Shown: positions 8,971 through 18,585, counted from the stretch's first letter. The stretch: 64,000 nt of DNA from Antrihabitans auranticaus (GCF_016481275.1 NZ_JAEMNW010000001.1:1479531-1543530), one strand, 5' to 3'. The notes: generated by a model not told the origin, from the sequence alone. Made by a program: numbers and translations.

Positions 8971-9603
8971 ATGAGCCTGCAGGAGATGACTGCCGAGACC
9001 GGCCATCCCACAGTCGAAGACGTCTGGCGCCGATTCGGTGCGGAGTTGCGGTCGTTCGTGCATCGACGGATCAACGACCCGTTCCGAGCCGACGACATCG
9101 TTAGCGAGATTCTGATCCGGATTCACGAGAGTGTCGGCAACCTCGACGACCGGGAGCGACTGGCCGCCTGGGTCTTTCGCATTGCGCGCAATGCCATCAC
9201 CGACGAGTACCGTCGTGTCGCACGCGTTCGTGAACAGCTCGATGCCGCACCCGGGGACCGACAACCCGACCACACCGACGCCAGTTGGGACAGCGAACCG
9301 GACGCTGTGATGACGGAACTCGCGGGATGCCTGCGACCGCTGTTGGAGCAACTGCCACCCACCTATCGCCGGGCATTGCAATTGACCGATCTCGACGGGA
9401 ACGCCCAGGCCGACGCGGCGCGCCTGGAAGGCATCTCGGTGTCGGGAATGAAGTCGCGGGTCCAGCGCGGTCGCCAGCAACTCGCAGACGTCCTCCGCCG
9501 CTGTTGCACACTGACTCTCGACGCTCGCGGCCTACCGATGGACTACACGCGACCCGAGAGTTGCGGCTGCGCGGAATCGCCGGATCCGACGCACACCGCA
9601 TAG
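8971..9603 (+). CDS. sigZ: ECF-type sigma factor SigZ with C-terminal cysteine tail
   Basis: 210-aa RNA polymerase sigma factor. Region 2 spans about residues 15-85 (ADDIVSEILIRIHESVGNL, then WVFRIARNAITDEYRR) and region 4 about 115-170 (LPPTYRRALQLTDLDGNAQA, then a helix-turn-helix). The tail carries CC, then LDARGLPMDY, then CGC, matching the SigZ family tail (CC-x-D-x-RG-x-DY). A metal or redox role for these cysteines is inference. No anti-sigma gene is adjacent. The ATG at 8971 is chosen over an upstream in-frame ATG at 8800, which precedes non-family sequence. A Cys-rich peptide gene follows 73 bp downstream. Confidence 0.88.
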   Translation: MSLQEMTAETGHPTVEDVWRRFGAELRSFVHRRINDPFRADDIVSEILIRIHESVGNLDDRERLAAWVFRIARNAITDEYRRVARVREQLDAAPGDRQPDHTDASWDSEPDAVMTELAGCLRPLLEQLPPTYRRALQLTDLDGNAQADAARLEGISVSGMKSRVQRGRQQLADVLRRCCTLTLDARGLPMDYTRPESCGCAESPDPTHTA

Positions 9604-9676
9604 CGGTTGCGTCCATTCACCGGACTGCTCGTCTCTACAGGAGCAAGCAAAACCGTTCCTACTGAGGAGAATTGCC

Positions 9677-9826
9677 ATGAACGAGTCGAAGATTGCCGAG
9701 AACGTCACGCCGACCAACACGTGTTGCGCGCCGGCGAAGCAGCAAGTCTGCTGCGAGCCAAGCGAAAAATCGTCCTGCTGCAATGCGGAGAACGCCGCCG
9801 AGACCGGGAGCTGCGGGTGCACATAG
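9677..9826 (+). CDS. 49-aa Cys-Cys-repeat peptide, putative metal(loid) binder
   Basis: Small gene with a good ribosome-binding site (TGAGGAG, about nine bases before the ATG). The peptide has eight cysteines in a strict pattern: CC pairs at 16-17, 25-26 and 34-35, exactly nine residues apart, then a CxC at 46-48 in the ending SCGCT. The rest is polar (Glu, Lys, Asn, Ser). It is immediately downstream of sigZ, whose own tail has CC and CGC, and opposite an ArsO-like gene. I infer binding of a soft metal or metalloid (As, Sb, Hg, Cu or Cd), as a metallothionein-like chaperone or sensor. I do not recognise a named family. Confidence 0.72.
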   Translation: MNESKIAENVTPTNTCCAPAKQQVCCEPSEKSSCCNAENAAETGSCGCT

Positions 9827-11769
9827 ACCCTTGGCGGGCAACCTGACGAGTCCGGCATGTGTCGTGACCCCGACTAGCAGTCGCCCGGCTCCACCCCCGA
9901 CACGCGGTCGGATTCTCGACGGCTGCTGCTGGCTCTTCTCGGGTCCAGCAGCAGCGTCGCGCAGCGGCAGCAGGTCGACGATGCCGTGTCGGCACTCTGT
10001 AATTCCGCCTCGTCCGCGGGGGCGGTAGTGCTGGCGCACGCACACCCTCGTGCTCTACCCGAACTGCTGCGGCTGAGTCGAACTCCGCGGTGAGCAGTCG
10101 GCGAGTCCGGACGCGCCGACTTACGACGACGAACTCGACATGATCGCGGAATGCGCTGGATGCATTTGGCCTAGCGTCCGCCCGATGCATGAGTCTCGAG
10201 TTTGGCTTCATTCGAGCCGTTGGCAGAGGGGCAAAACCCGTTGTGGCCAGGGCCGGGATCGAACCGGCGACCTTCCGCTTTTCAGATGGAATGCATTGCG
10301 CCAAAACAGCATTCGTGCTGGTCATGTCGGATCGACTGTGTCGGATTGGAGGGCTCGGATCTCCTGGTCTGAGCCGTTGGCCCGATCCTGGCCCTATCGA
10401 ACTGCACTCGTTGGGCGGAGTGCGACCGTCCGCTTGCCGCCGCAAAATGCATGGCCCGGGTCAGTCGAAATTGGAACTCCTGCAGCACGCGACCCGTAGC
10501 CCTGGCCCCGTATGGCACTATCACCCGAACACTGCCGCCGCGACCTCCCGGGCAACGATCTCTTATCGGCCGCCGCGACATCCTCGCGCGTTTGCTCCCG
10601 CAGCCGATGGTGCGCGACGGAAATTCGTATCAAGAGTGGCGACGCCGATGCGCCTGGCCGTCGGACGAGTCGCGGTTCTGCCACATCACATGCCACGACG
10701 ACGTACCGGCGGCCGGCGTCTTCAGAATTCGTTCCGCCGCGCGATCGAGCAATACGTCCATCTGCTCGCGCAGCGCCTCCGCCGCATCCGCAACTTCGGT
10801 TCAGCGTTCTCCGATGGGCGTAGACATAGTTCGCACACGCGGAACATTATCGCCAATGTCCGACATGGATCCCAATGCGTCACAGTGACAAAACTTGAGG
10901 AACGGCCCGAAGGTGTTGCATCCGAACGCAATTAAGGTTCCGGTTATCAATCTTATGTCAAACTCTACGCCTGTGCATTGCGTACCATCAACTGCAACAA
11001 CATTTTTCGGGATCAGCGAAGCCTTTGGTAACGTCACGCGGAGGCCGGATGGGTAGGCGATCCTGCTTGACGAACTGGCGAAATGCCTGGCCAGTTCATG
11101 AAGTTCGACAGCAATCCGTCTGGTCCAACGAGGCAGGCGGCTACGCCCGAATCGGCACTGATCAGGGATCATTGACCCGTGGCGCTCACTCGGCAGGCTG
11201 GATCACCACTGCCGTTGCTTGCGTAGCGCTCGGCGTATTCGTCCTCGCCGAGCCGATGCTCCAAAGTTCGTCATGCGAGCTTGGGCTGTTCCCCGACAAC
11301 GGTGTTGATAACCGGTCCGAATGCAGCAGTTCTGTCCGCGAGCCCTCGAACGGCGCGAACGAGTAGTGCTGAGACACAACGACTTTCCAAACAACGCAGG
11401 TTGATAGCGGACGTCCCCGTAGAACTCGATCGACATTAGTCCACGCACACCGAACGTGTCGCCAAAGTTCGGCAGCAAGCGTTTCAGTAAGCTCGAGGTA
11501 GCAAGCCTCAACGGGTGGGTGGGTCTGAGCAGATCCCAGCCGAAACTGTCCAGCACGGTGCCTGCGATTCGCGGTGACGCCACCATGCCACGACGTACGT
11601 GGTCATTTTTGCGGCAACGAGGCCGATGAGCGCCCAGATCATCACCGTACGGTCGACCCGGCTGCCGGGTGGGCGGCGCCGGGAAGCGCGCTTCTCAGCT
11701 GGCTGTTGTCCAGCGGCCATATCAGGAATAACTCGGCGACGACTCCGGCGCGACACTGCGCTGGTTCGA
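9827..11769. other. About 1.9 kb without a recognisable gene
   Basis: Both strands have only short, Arg/Ser/Pro-rich open frames with no family motif and no convincing ribosome-binding site. The stretch contains the left copy of the tRNA-Phe direct repeat (10243-10285), so it spans the left edge of the proposed island. It is probably decayed sequence. Confidence 0.5.
10243..10285 (-). repeat. Left attachment-site copy: 3' half of tRNA-Phe
   Basis: 43 bases identical to 30683-30725, the anticodon-loop-to-3'-end part of the intact tRNA-Phe(GAA). The match stops abruptly inside the anticodon loop, so this copy cannot fold into a tRNA. Its orientation, 3' end outward to the left, is that expected for the distal copy left when an element integrates into the 3' end of the tRNA gene. 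Confidence 0.88.
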
Positions 11770-12345
11770 TTATGGAGGCAGCGGGCTCGCGTGGGCAGGA
11801 TCGAGTCCGTCGAGCATCAAACTTAGATATCGCCGTTGAGTTGTTCGGTCGAGGTTCACGGCGGTAAACGCGGTCGTAACAAGTGCCAGCACATTCGTGA
11901 CGTCGCGAGCGCCGATGTCACGGCGCAGATTACCGGCCGCCTGGGCTTGGTGGACTGCCCTCGCGAATGCGTCATAGTGGCGGTCGAGCAGCGTGTGCGT
12001 GAAGTCAGTGAGATTGTTCAGCGACGAGATTAGACCCTGCTGTCGCTGCAGCAGCTTTACAAGCCGCTCACACACATCGAGGAGCTCCGCACGCGGGGCA
12101 ACGCTGTTCTCGAACTTCGCCAGCAACGGCTCGATGTCCGCGACGAATACGGCTTCATACACCGCCTCCGCGAGGGCCTGCCGGTTCGGGAAGTGCCTGT
12201 ACAGCGTCGCAGGACCGACGCCCGCGCGACGCGCGATCTCGCTCAACGTGACTGACGCACCATGCTCGGAGAAGAGGTCCCGCGCGGCCACCACAATTCT
12301 GCTCGCACTGGCGTAGGCATCGACCCGCTGTTGTCGTTCGCTCAC
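11770..12345 (-). CDS. TetR/AcrR-family repressor
   Basis: 191-aa regulator. The N-terminal helix-turn-helix reads AARDLFSEHGASVTLSEIAR then VGPATLYRHFPNRQAL, a textbook TetR DNA-binding domain. I place the start at the GTG at 12345 because the 56 residues encoded upstream of it are not TetR-like. It is divergent from the truncated MMPL gene at 12504, with an interlocked palindrome between them (12421-12446) that is its likely operator. The ligand is unknown. Confidence 0.85.
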   Translation of the reverse strand: MSERQQRVDAYASASRIVVAARDLFSEHGASVTLSEIARRAGVGPATLYRHFPNRQALAEAVYEAVFVADIEPLLAKFENSVAPRAELLDVCERLVKLLQRQQGLISSLNNLTDFTHTLLDRHYDAFARAVHQAQAAGNLRRDIGARDVTNVLALVTTAFTAVNLDRTTQRRYLSLMLDGLDPAHASPLPP

Positions 12346-12420
12346 TGCTGTCGCCCTCCGCCTGTTGTGCCGTAGGTCACGATGTCGGCCACGGATGCAC
12401 TGTCCCACTAATGATAGCGC

Positions 12421-12446
12421 ACTCTCAAAACGAGAGTCTACTCTCG
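12421..12446. promoter_or_regulatory. Interlocked palindromes, probable TetR operator
   Basis: Two overlapping inverted repeats share the GAGAGT core: ACTCTC-AAAAC-GAGAGT at 12421-12437 and CGAGAGT-CT-ACTCTCG at 12431-12446. They lie between the divergent tetR and MMPL genes, the usual place for TetR autoregulation. Confidence 0.7.
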
Positions 12447-12503
12447 ACCTGACATGCACCGCCGCGTGGCGCGACATGCAATCAACTTTGAGGAGGATCT
12501 GTA

Positions 12504-13166
12504 GTGAGTACATTCCTGTTCCGACTGAGCCGAGCCGCGTTCGACGAGTGGTGGTACTTCCTTGCCAGCTGGGTGATAGCCGTCACGCACATCGTCGGCA
12601 TTCTGGTCGCCGTCCGTGCCCCGATCTTCGGCGACCTGCCTGACTTCGGGGCACCAGTACTAGTCCCCGCCGCGGTAATCCTCCTCGCCAGTTTCGTTTG
12701 GGTTATATCAGCGGGACTGCCCCCGACTGCCGCGTTCTCGGGCAGGGCAGTCGGTCTCGGTGTAGCAATCGCAATGTCGCTGATCCCGGAGATGCAGTCG
12801 ACCACTGCCGTCGCGGCACTGATAATCGGTTTGGCGCTCGGCATCGACTACACGCTTCTCGTCCTCTTCCGCCAGCGGCGGCTTGTCCACGACGCCGGAC
12901 TCGATCCCTCCGAAGCGGTAGGACGAGCCATCGGAGCGTCCTCCGGCGCAGTGTTCGTCGGAGGTGCCGCGGCCCTGATCGCTTTACTCGCGGTGTCCGT
13001 CGTCAGCCACAGCACACTCATGGCGACGGCGATCGCTGCAGGCGCTGTCGTCACGGCGATACTCGGCGCGTTTACGCTGCTACCCGCGTTGCTGGGTATG
13101 GTGGGCGGACGCCTCCACGCGCGACAAGAACCGGGGAAGCGTCCCGCAAACAGCGGGAACTTGTGA
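12504..13166 (+). pseudogene. MMPL-family transporter, internally deleted
   Basis: 220 aa against roughly 700-1000 for the family. The first 35 residues match an MMPL N-terminus (FRLSRAAFDEWWYFLASWVI). The sequence then jumps into the second half of the first transmembrane domain (MQSTTAVAALIIGLALGIDY and TLLVLFRQRRLV), and ends after TLLPALLGM. The porter loop and second membrane half are absent. The frame itself is intact and has a ribosome-binding site (GAGGAGGATC) before the GTG at 12504, so a short membrane protein may still be made, but transport by the normal mechanism is unlikely. The divergent TetR is probably its old regulator. Confidence 0.7.
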
Positions 13167-13776
13167 AACCTGTCGAACGCCTGTCGGTCAATCCTTTGCG
13201 ATCCCCCTTGCGTGATCCAGCCGAGCAAGCGATCGGTTACCGCGGGAACGACAGATTGAGTGCGGCCGGGCATCCTGGTGTCCGTTCTCATTGATCCGAT
13301 AGGCCCTGCGAGGCTGACCTGCGGTGCGACAGGTTGATTGAGACTGCGCGTCTCCTACCAGCAGCGCGACGTGAGCAACCGGCGATCCGGCAAGGCCGTC
13401 GCTCAATCAATCTGTCGGAACTGTGCGGATCCTCGGACGGTCCAGTGAGCCCCACGCCACGCTGGCCAGCGCAAACTCGCAAACGCGAGACGAGCCGTCC
13501 TGTGAGCCTGCACCCGACTGTGTCCCGGCGAGCCCTCGCTGGCGCCCCAATGTCGGTAGTCGAAGACGAATCCGGCAAAGCGGGCTGGGCGAACCGCGCG
13601 GCGTAGACGTCGAGTCTCAGTTCGCGGAACGCAGCGAAACCGTGGGCGAGCACGACGAATCGAGGGTTCACGGCGCCATCCCGCAACTACGTATCCATGT
13701 GCGTATTCGACCCGATTCGCCTTGGTTCCGGGACGGCCAGACTGAATCCATTAGGGCCACTACGCAGGAGAATCGG
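13167..13776. other. No gene seen
   Basis: Just over 600 bases between the truncated MMPL gene and the dikinase module. A frame is open upstream of 13777 back to 13423, but its translation is not protein-like. The last bases hold the ribosome-binding site GCAGGAGA for the gene at 13777. The promoter of the dikinase module is presumably here. Confidence 0.45.
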
Positions 13777-15405
13777 ATGCCACCATTAGAGACAACGAGA
13801 GCGCAGACCGTCGTCGAGGACGAGCCCAACGCTCTGCACGCACTGTCTCCGGATGACGCGTCGTGGAGTTCGATCAACCTGGCCGAAGCAGTTCCCGGAG
13901 TGATGACGCCACTGTGCGCAAGCGCCTGGGTACCCGCAAGCGAAATTGGTCTTCGCATGCCCTTTCACGCGATGGGGGTTCTCGCGGGCAATCGCCGCCA
14001 GATTCCTGCCGATCCGGCCGAGCGCATCACGAACGCCTTCTACGGCCGCATGGCCGTACGGGTCGACTTCCTCTGCGAGATCGGCGACCTCATCCCCGGC
14101 CAGTCGGGCGAAGCGCTCTCGCGCGACTTCTTCGGCTTTGTCCCGCCCACATTCGTCAGCCGACCCTCTAATCGGAGGCTGCCCTTCATCGTGTGGCGAT
14201 ACCCGCGCACGCTCTTGCGCGCCGCCCGCGATATGGAGCGCCTCCGAGCCGAGACGAATGTCTGGTGGGCGGCGGCAATTGTCACGACCCCACGACTGAC
14301 GATCGCGCAGGCGCAGCGACGCATCGGCGAAGGTATGGACCGGTTCGCACAGGCCCTCGGGCAGCAAGCCGTCATGGCGGCAGGCGCAATCCAGCCAGTC
14401 TTCGAGCAACTCTCCGCGATAGCTGTTATGGCAGGGGTCGACGCCTCAGTACTCCTGCGTGGGCATGGCGAGCACGAGGAAAGTGTCGTGCTCGCAGACA
14501 TGTGGGACGTCTCGCGAAACCGATTGCCCCTGCACGAGTTTCTCGCACGACACGGCTACCACGGACCAGGTGAAGGTGAGCTCTCCGCGACCGCGTGGCG
14601 CGAGGATGCGACCCCGGTGGTTCGGTTGGTCGAGCAGTACCGAGCCATGGTCGACGCCAAAGCACCGTCGGCCGCCGACGCAGTACATGCCGCTGCCCGA
14701 GACGAAGCCGAAGCACGACTACTCGCCTCGACCGGGCTCGCCGGCCGAATCAAAGCACGCCTGATTTTGCGGCTGGCCCGTCGGTTCGTACCGTTGCGCG
14801 GCGTCGGCAAGGTTGCGTACTTGCAGAGCATCGACGTCATCCGGGCCGCGGCCCGTCACATCGGAGCCCAACTCGTCGCGCAGGATCGCCTCGACGATGC
14901 CGACGACACCTTCTATCTCACCCGGGACGAACTGACAGGTGACCTCACCGCGGATCTCAGGTCCCTCGTAGCGGATCGCCGCGAGCTCCGATTGCGCTAT
15001 CAGGCCTACGACGTTGCGTCGTCGTGGACCGGACGACCTGTCGCGACACTGCGAGAGGGCGTCGACACGACCGGCGTAACGAGTCTGCTCGGTGTCGGCG
15101 CGTCTACTGGCACGGTCGTCGGTCGGGCCGTCGTGGTCCTCGATCCAGGCGAGGCCGAAATCGAGGACGGCGACATTCTCATTGCGCGCACCACTGATCC
15201 AGCTTGGGTGTCCCTGATGTTTCTGTCCCGGGCGCTCGTCGTCGACATCGGCGGAATGATGAGCCACGCGGCAGTCGTCGCCCGAGAACTCGCAATCCCC
15301 TGTGTGATGAACACCGGCAACGGGACGCAGGTAGTGCGCACCGGCGACACCATCCGCGTCGACGGAAGCACCGGCAACGTCGAGATTCTCGAGCGCGCGT
15401 CGTGA
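13777..15405 (+). CDS. PEP-utilising-enzyme mobile-domain protein, copy A
   Basis: 542 aa. The last ~80 residues form the swivelling phosphohistidine domain of PEP synthase/PPDK: GDILIARTTDPAWVSL, then GGMMSHAAVVARELAIPCV, with the phospho-accepting His at about residue 497. The preceding 450 residues are helical and lack both the ATP-grasp and the PEP/pyruvate barrel; they contain GYHGPGEGELSATAWRED, shared with copy B (18582). The layout recalls the substrate/His parts of rifampin phosphotransferase and the His-bearing subunit of phenylphosphate synthase or CreH. I infer it receives phosphate from the PPDK-like protein at 17108 and passes it to a small hydroxylated substrate. The ATG at 13777 has a good ribosome-binding site. 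Confidence 0.82.
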   Translation: MPPLETTRAQTVVEDEPNALHALSPDDASWSSINLAEAVPGVMTPLCASAWVPASEIGLRMPFHAMGVLAGNRRQIPADPAERITNAFYGRMAVRVDFLCEIGDLIPGQSGEALSRDFFGFVPPTFVSRPSNRRLPFIVWRYPRTLLRAARDMERLRAETNVWWAAAIVTTPRLTIAQAQRRIGEGMDRFAQALGQQAVMAAGAIQPVFEQLSAIAVMAGVDASVLLRGHGEHEESVVLADMWDVSRNRLPLHEFLARHGYHGPGEGELSATAWREDATPVVRLVEQYRAMVDAKAPSAADAVHAAARDEAEARLLASTGLAGRIKARLILRLARRFVPLRGVGKVAYLQSIDVIRAAARHIGAQLVAQDRLDDADDTFYLTRDELTGDLTADLRSLVADRRELRLRYQAYDVASSWTGRPVATLREGVDTTGVTSLLGVGASTGTVVGRAVVVLDPGEAEIEDGDILIARTTDPAWVSLMFLSRALVVDIGGMMSHAAVVARELAIPCVMNTGNGTQVVRTGDTIRVDGSTGNVEILERAS

Positions 15406-15447
15406 TTGGAAAGTGCGCGATTGGAAAGTACGCGATTCGAAAGTACG
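15403..15447 (+). repeat. Three tandem 15-bp repeats at the stop of dikinase copy A
   Basis: Units at 15403-15417, 15418-15432 and 15433-15447 follow CGATTGGAAAGTACG with one or two differences. The first overlaps the TGA stop. A fourth degenerate copy may follow. They sit in the only sizeable gap inside the module. Confidence 0.75.
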
Positions 15448-15553
15448 TAGCGAAGTACGTGCCGCATCGGAACCGGACACTTGGCAACACACCGAAAGAT
15501 GAAGCACGGCACCTCGTTTCCGCGGTGTCGAGACCAGGGGAAGGAACTTCGTG

Positions 15554-16450
15554 ATGACCGTGACCACACCGACCGAGCAGCTCTGGGGCAGTCTGTCCGA
15601 GCCGATCCATGCCGACGCCGCAGGAGTCGGTGAGCCGGTGTGGAAGGACAACGCGTACCTCTCGTTCTGGGACGCCGACGCGCAAGTATTCGGCACGCTG
15701 CACGTTTCGACGTCACCCAACGCGCCGAGCGCTCGCAGGGCACGCTTCAGCGTGTCGCTTGCCGGCCGCATCGTCGAGATTGTCGAGCCGCTCGGCGAAG
15801 GCACATTCAGCAGTGACAGCATCCACTTCGGGCTCGACGGAAACGTCCGGGTGGACCATCCAACGGTGCAAGCCGAATTGGTCAACGCCCCGCTGTTCGT
15901 CGCCGCCGACTATGCGACGAACGCTCTCATTCCCGCACTGGTGCCCGGAAAGCCGCTGCAGCACTTCCAGCAGGCGTGCACGGTCGTCGGTATCGTGACG
16001 GTCGACGACACCACTGTCGCGACTGCCGGTCACGGAATGCGTGACCGCACTTGGGGTTTCCGCGACGAGGCCGCGCAATGGGCCGAGTATGCCGGGCTTA
16101 TCGCGGTCGACGACTCGACCTTCATCACTGCGATGAAGTTTCTCGGCACAGACGGTACGCTCGCCGCAGACGGATTCGTCATCGACGGCGAACGCTCACT
16201 GTCCATCACCGGAATCACTTTCGCCCGCAACGCCGCTGCGCAGTATCTGTGGGCACGCCTCGAACTCGCCGACGGCACAACACGTCTGGTGACTTTGCGG
16301 TCTCGCCAGGCAGGCTTCTGGGTCCCGATGGGACCAGCTGAGACCGACGGTCCCGCCTTCGGGACCTACGACGACTTCATGTCCCTCGAGAGCGACGGCC
16401 GTATCGGCGGTGGCCTTTTCGAGCAGGGCATCGTCCATCGCGTCGCCTAG
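15554..16450 (+). CDS. Conserved-looking hypothetical protein with RD-WG-RD motif
   Basis: 298 aa from the ATG at 15554 (a GTG just before it at 15551 is possible; AAGGA is 8 bases upstream). Beta-rich composition. The central block GHGMRDRTWGFRDEAAQW resembles the signature of the AttH/CrtC lipocalin-like superfamily and of DUF7064/7065-type proteins, a large group of uncertain biochemistry that may bind hydrophobic ligands. It sits between dikinase copy A and the helix-turn-helix-like gene, all on the same strand, so it is part of the module. A role in binding or handling the phosphorylated substrate is speculation. Confidence 0.7.
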   Translation: MTVTTPTEQLWGSLSEPIHADAAGVGEPVWKDNAYLSFWDADAQVFGTLHVSTSPNAPSARRARFSVSLAGRIVEIVEPLGEGTFSSDSIHFGLDGNVRVDHPTVQAELVNAPLFVAADYATNALIPALVPGKPLQHFQQACTVVGIVTVDDTTVATAGHGMRDRTWGFRDEAAQWAEYAGLIAVDDSTFITAMKFLGTDGTLAADGFVIDGERSLSITGITFARNAAAQYLWARLELADGTTRLVTLRSRQAGFWVPMGPAETDGPAFGTYDDFMSLESDGRIGGGLFEQGIVHRVA

Positions 16451-16496
16451 ACACAACCGCCGAGACACAGCTACATCCCCGAAAGCCAGGTTGACC

Positions 16497-17111
16497 ATGA
16501 CACACGAACTTCGGATCCTGCAGGCAGCGCGCCTCAAAGGACGCCCAACCGAGTCCGCTCTCGCCGCTGCGGCAGGTATCGCTGAAGCCGACGTAACCGG
16601 CGTGGTGGAATCGCTGATCGAAGCCGGTTCGCTCGACCGTGCCGGGGCGCGGCTGAAGCTCACTGCGGACGGTCGCGCACAACTCGAAGGTCTGCTTGCC
16701 GCCGAGCGTGTGGCCGTGGACCGTGAGAAACTCACCCAGCGCTATCACGAATTCGACGCGATCAACTCCGCATTCAAGCAGCTCGTCACCGACTGGCAGC
16801 TTATCGACGGCACGCGCCCCAACGACCACAGCGACGCCGCATACGACGCGGGCATCATGACACGGCTCGGCGAGGTCCACCGCCAGTTTGCTCCGCTGCT
16901 CGAGCAGTTCGTTGCGCTGGCACCTCGACTCGCTCCGTACCCGGACCGTTTCGCGAATGCCCTCTCGAATGTTGCTGCAGGCGAATATAAATGGTTCGCA
17001 TCGCCGCTCATCGACAGCTATCACACGGTGTGGTTCGAGCTGCATGAAGACCTGATCGGCCTGGCCGGTCTGTCGCGTCTCGAAGAAGCCGCAGCAGGAA
17101 GAGCCGAATGA
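16497..17111 (+). CDS. 204-aa protein with winged-helix-like N-terminus, PPDK partner
   Basis: The N-terminal ~70 residues (ILQAARLKGRPTESALAAAA, then VVESLIEAGSL and LKLTADGRAQL) look like a MarR-type winged helix. The rest is helical and has no known motif. Its stop overlaps the start of the PPDK-like gene by four bases (ATGA), so the two proteins are made together in a fixed ratio. Phenylphosphate synthase also has a small third subunit needed for activity, and an analogous role is possible. Alternatively it is a regulator. The ATG at 16497 is chosen because the protein-like sequence begins there. Confidence 0.65.
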   Translation: MTHELRILQAARLKGRPTESALAAAAGIAEADVTGVVESLIEAGSLDRAGARLKLTADGRAQLEGLLAAERVAVDREKLTQRYHEFDAINSAFKQLVTDWQLIDGTRPNDHSDAAYDAGIMTRLGEVHRQFAPLLEQFVALAPRLAPYPDRFANALSNVAAGEYKWFASPLIDSYHTVWFELHEDLIGLAGLSRLEEAAAGRAE

Positions 17112-18585
17112 CTACCGCAATCGATCCCATCGTTGTCCTCGACGGATCCTCGTCGGGTGGTCGGCAGCTGCTTGGCGGAAAGGCGTGGAGCATCCAGCAA
17201 ATGCTGGCGCTTGGGATACCCGTCCCGCCTGCATTCGTCATCACGACAGACGTGTGCCGCCACTTCCACGAGTCCGGAGGGGTTTTGCCGGACGACATCT
17301 GGCAGCGCGTTCCCGCCGCGATGGCGGGGCTCGAAAGGTATCCGGGCGAACGTTCGGCGCACCGGCACAGCCCCTGTTGGTATCGGTACGGTCAGGTGCC
17401 GCGACCAGCATGCCGGGGATGATGGACACCGTTCTCAATCTCGGATTCACCGACGACGTCGAAATCGCCCTCGCCAACGAAAGCGGCAATCCCGCTTATG
17501 CCGCAGACACCCGTCGGCGATTCAACGAACAGTTCGAGAAGGTGGTCGGCACTCCCCCGCCCGCCGATCCGTTGGAGCAACTGCGGCTCGCAGTCGTAGC
17601 GGTGTTCGGATCTTGGAAATCCAAGCGCGCGATCAGTTATCGCGAAAACCGCGGGCTATCCCATGACGGCGGCACCGCTGTCACCGTGCAGGCGATGGTC
17701 TTCGGCAACCTCAACGACCAGTCTGGTACCGGCGTTCTGTTCTCCCGCGATCCCCTGACCGGTGGGGCCGACGCATATGGAGAATGGCTGGCCGGCGGTC
17801 AGGGCGAGGATGTGGTTTCCGGTCGCGCCGACGCCCTTCCGCTCGACGCTCTCGGCGCTGCGATGCCGGCGGTCCACGCCGAACTACTGGCCGCGACGGC
17901 TCGGCTCGAGGCCGCTGGCCGGGATGTCCAGGACATCGAATTCACTGTCGAGAACGGCACGCTGTGGCTCCTGCAGTCACGCGCGGCAAAACGCTCGCCC
18001 GAAGCGGCAGTTCGACTCGCGGTGCTGATGCACCGCGAAGGCCTCATCACGAAAGCAGAGGCACTCGACCGCGTGGAGCCCGATCACGTTCGCGCGCTTC
18101 TGACTCCGCGCCTCGACACAGCCGCTGTCCGGACCGCTGAGGTCGTTGCGACAGGCAAACCGGCAAGTCCCGGTTTCGCCACCGGAATCGTGGTCACCGA
18201 CGCCGACGAGCTTCTCGAACGCGCCGACAACGGCGATGCCGTCATTCTGGCCCGGCCGACCACCGACCCCGACGACGTCGCCGCAATGTCCGCCGCAGCG
18301 GCCGTGATCACCGAACTCGGTGGTTCGACGTCACACGCGGCGGTCGTCTGCCGCGAGATGGCGGTGCCCTGCGTCGTCGGTTGCGGCACAGGCACACTCG
18401 CGTCGCTCGCGGGTCAGACCGTCACCGTCGACGCAACCACGGGCGCGGTGTACATCGGCGAGCTGGGCATGGTCACCGCCAGCGCCGAAAACGACCCGGA
18501 TCTGGCCCTCCTCACTTCGTGGGCGCGGGACGAACTTGACACCGAAGGCTCGCTCGCCGAGCTGCTGCAGAAGAGGCAACGATGA
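17108..18585 (+). pseudogene. PPDK-like ATP-grasp plus phosphohistidine protein without PEP domain, frameshifted
   Basis: Reads as the N-terminal two thirds of pyruvate phosphate dikinase, about 492 aa if repaired. The ATP-grasp part includes GGKAWSIQQM, LLVSVRSGAATSMPGMMDT and GVLFSRDPLTGG; the mobile domain has ELGGSTSHAAVVCREMAVPC with the phospho-His. The C-terminal PEP/pyruvate barrel is absent by design, since the gene ends and overlaps the next start (ATGA). The frame breaks at the A run 17334-17336: before it the reading is frame 2, after it frame 1, and restoring one A joins LE to KVSGRTFG perfectly. Sequencing error or real mutation cannot be told apart here. Proposed role: ATP-dependent phosphate donor of the module. 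Confidence 0.8.

Noticed and set aside
10240-10310. A second tRNA-Phe gene on the left
   Set aside because: Only the 3' half matches; after the anticodon loop the sequence diverges, so no cloverleaf can form.
11025-11366. Possible small membrane protein (one hydrophobic stretch)
   Set aside because: Single weak hydrophobic segment, no ribosome-binding site, and the rest of the frame is not protein-like.
14719-15885. Long minus-strand open frame opposite the end of dikinase copy A
   Set aside because: Shadow frame: it spans the end of one plus-strand gene, the repeat gap and the start of the next, and shows no family motif.
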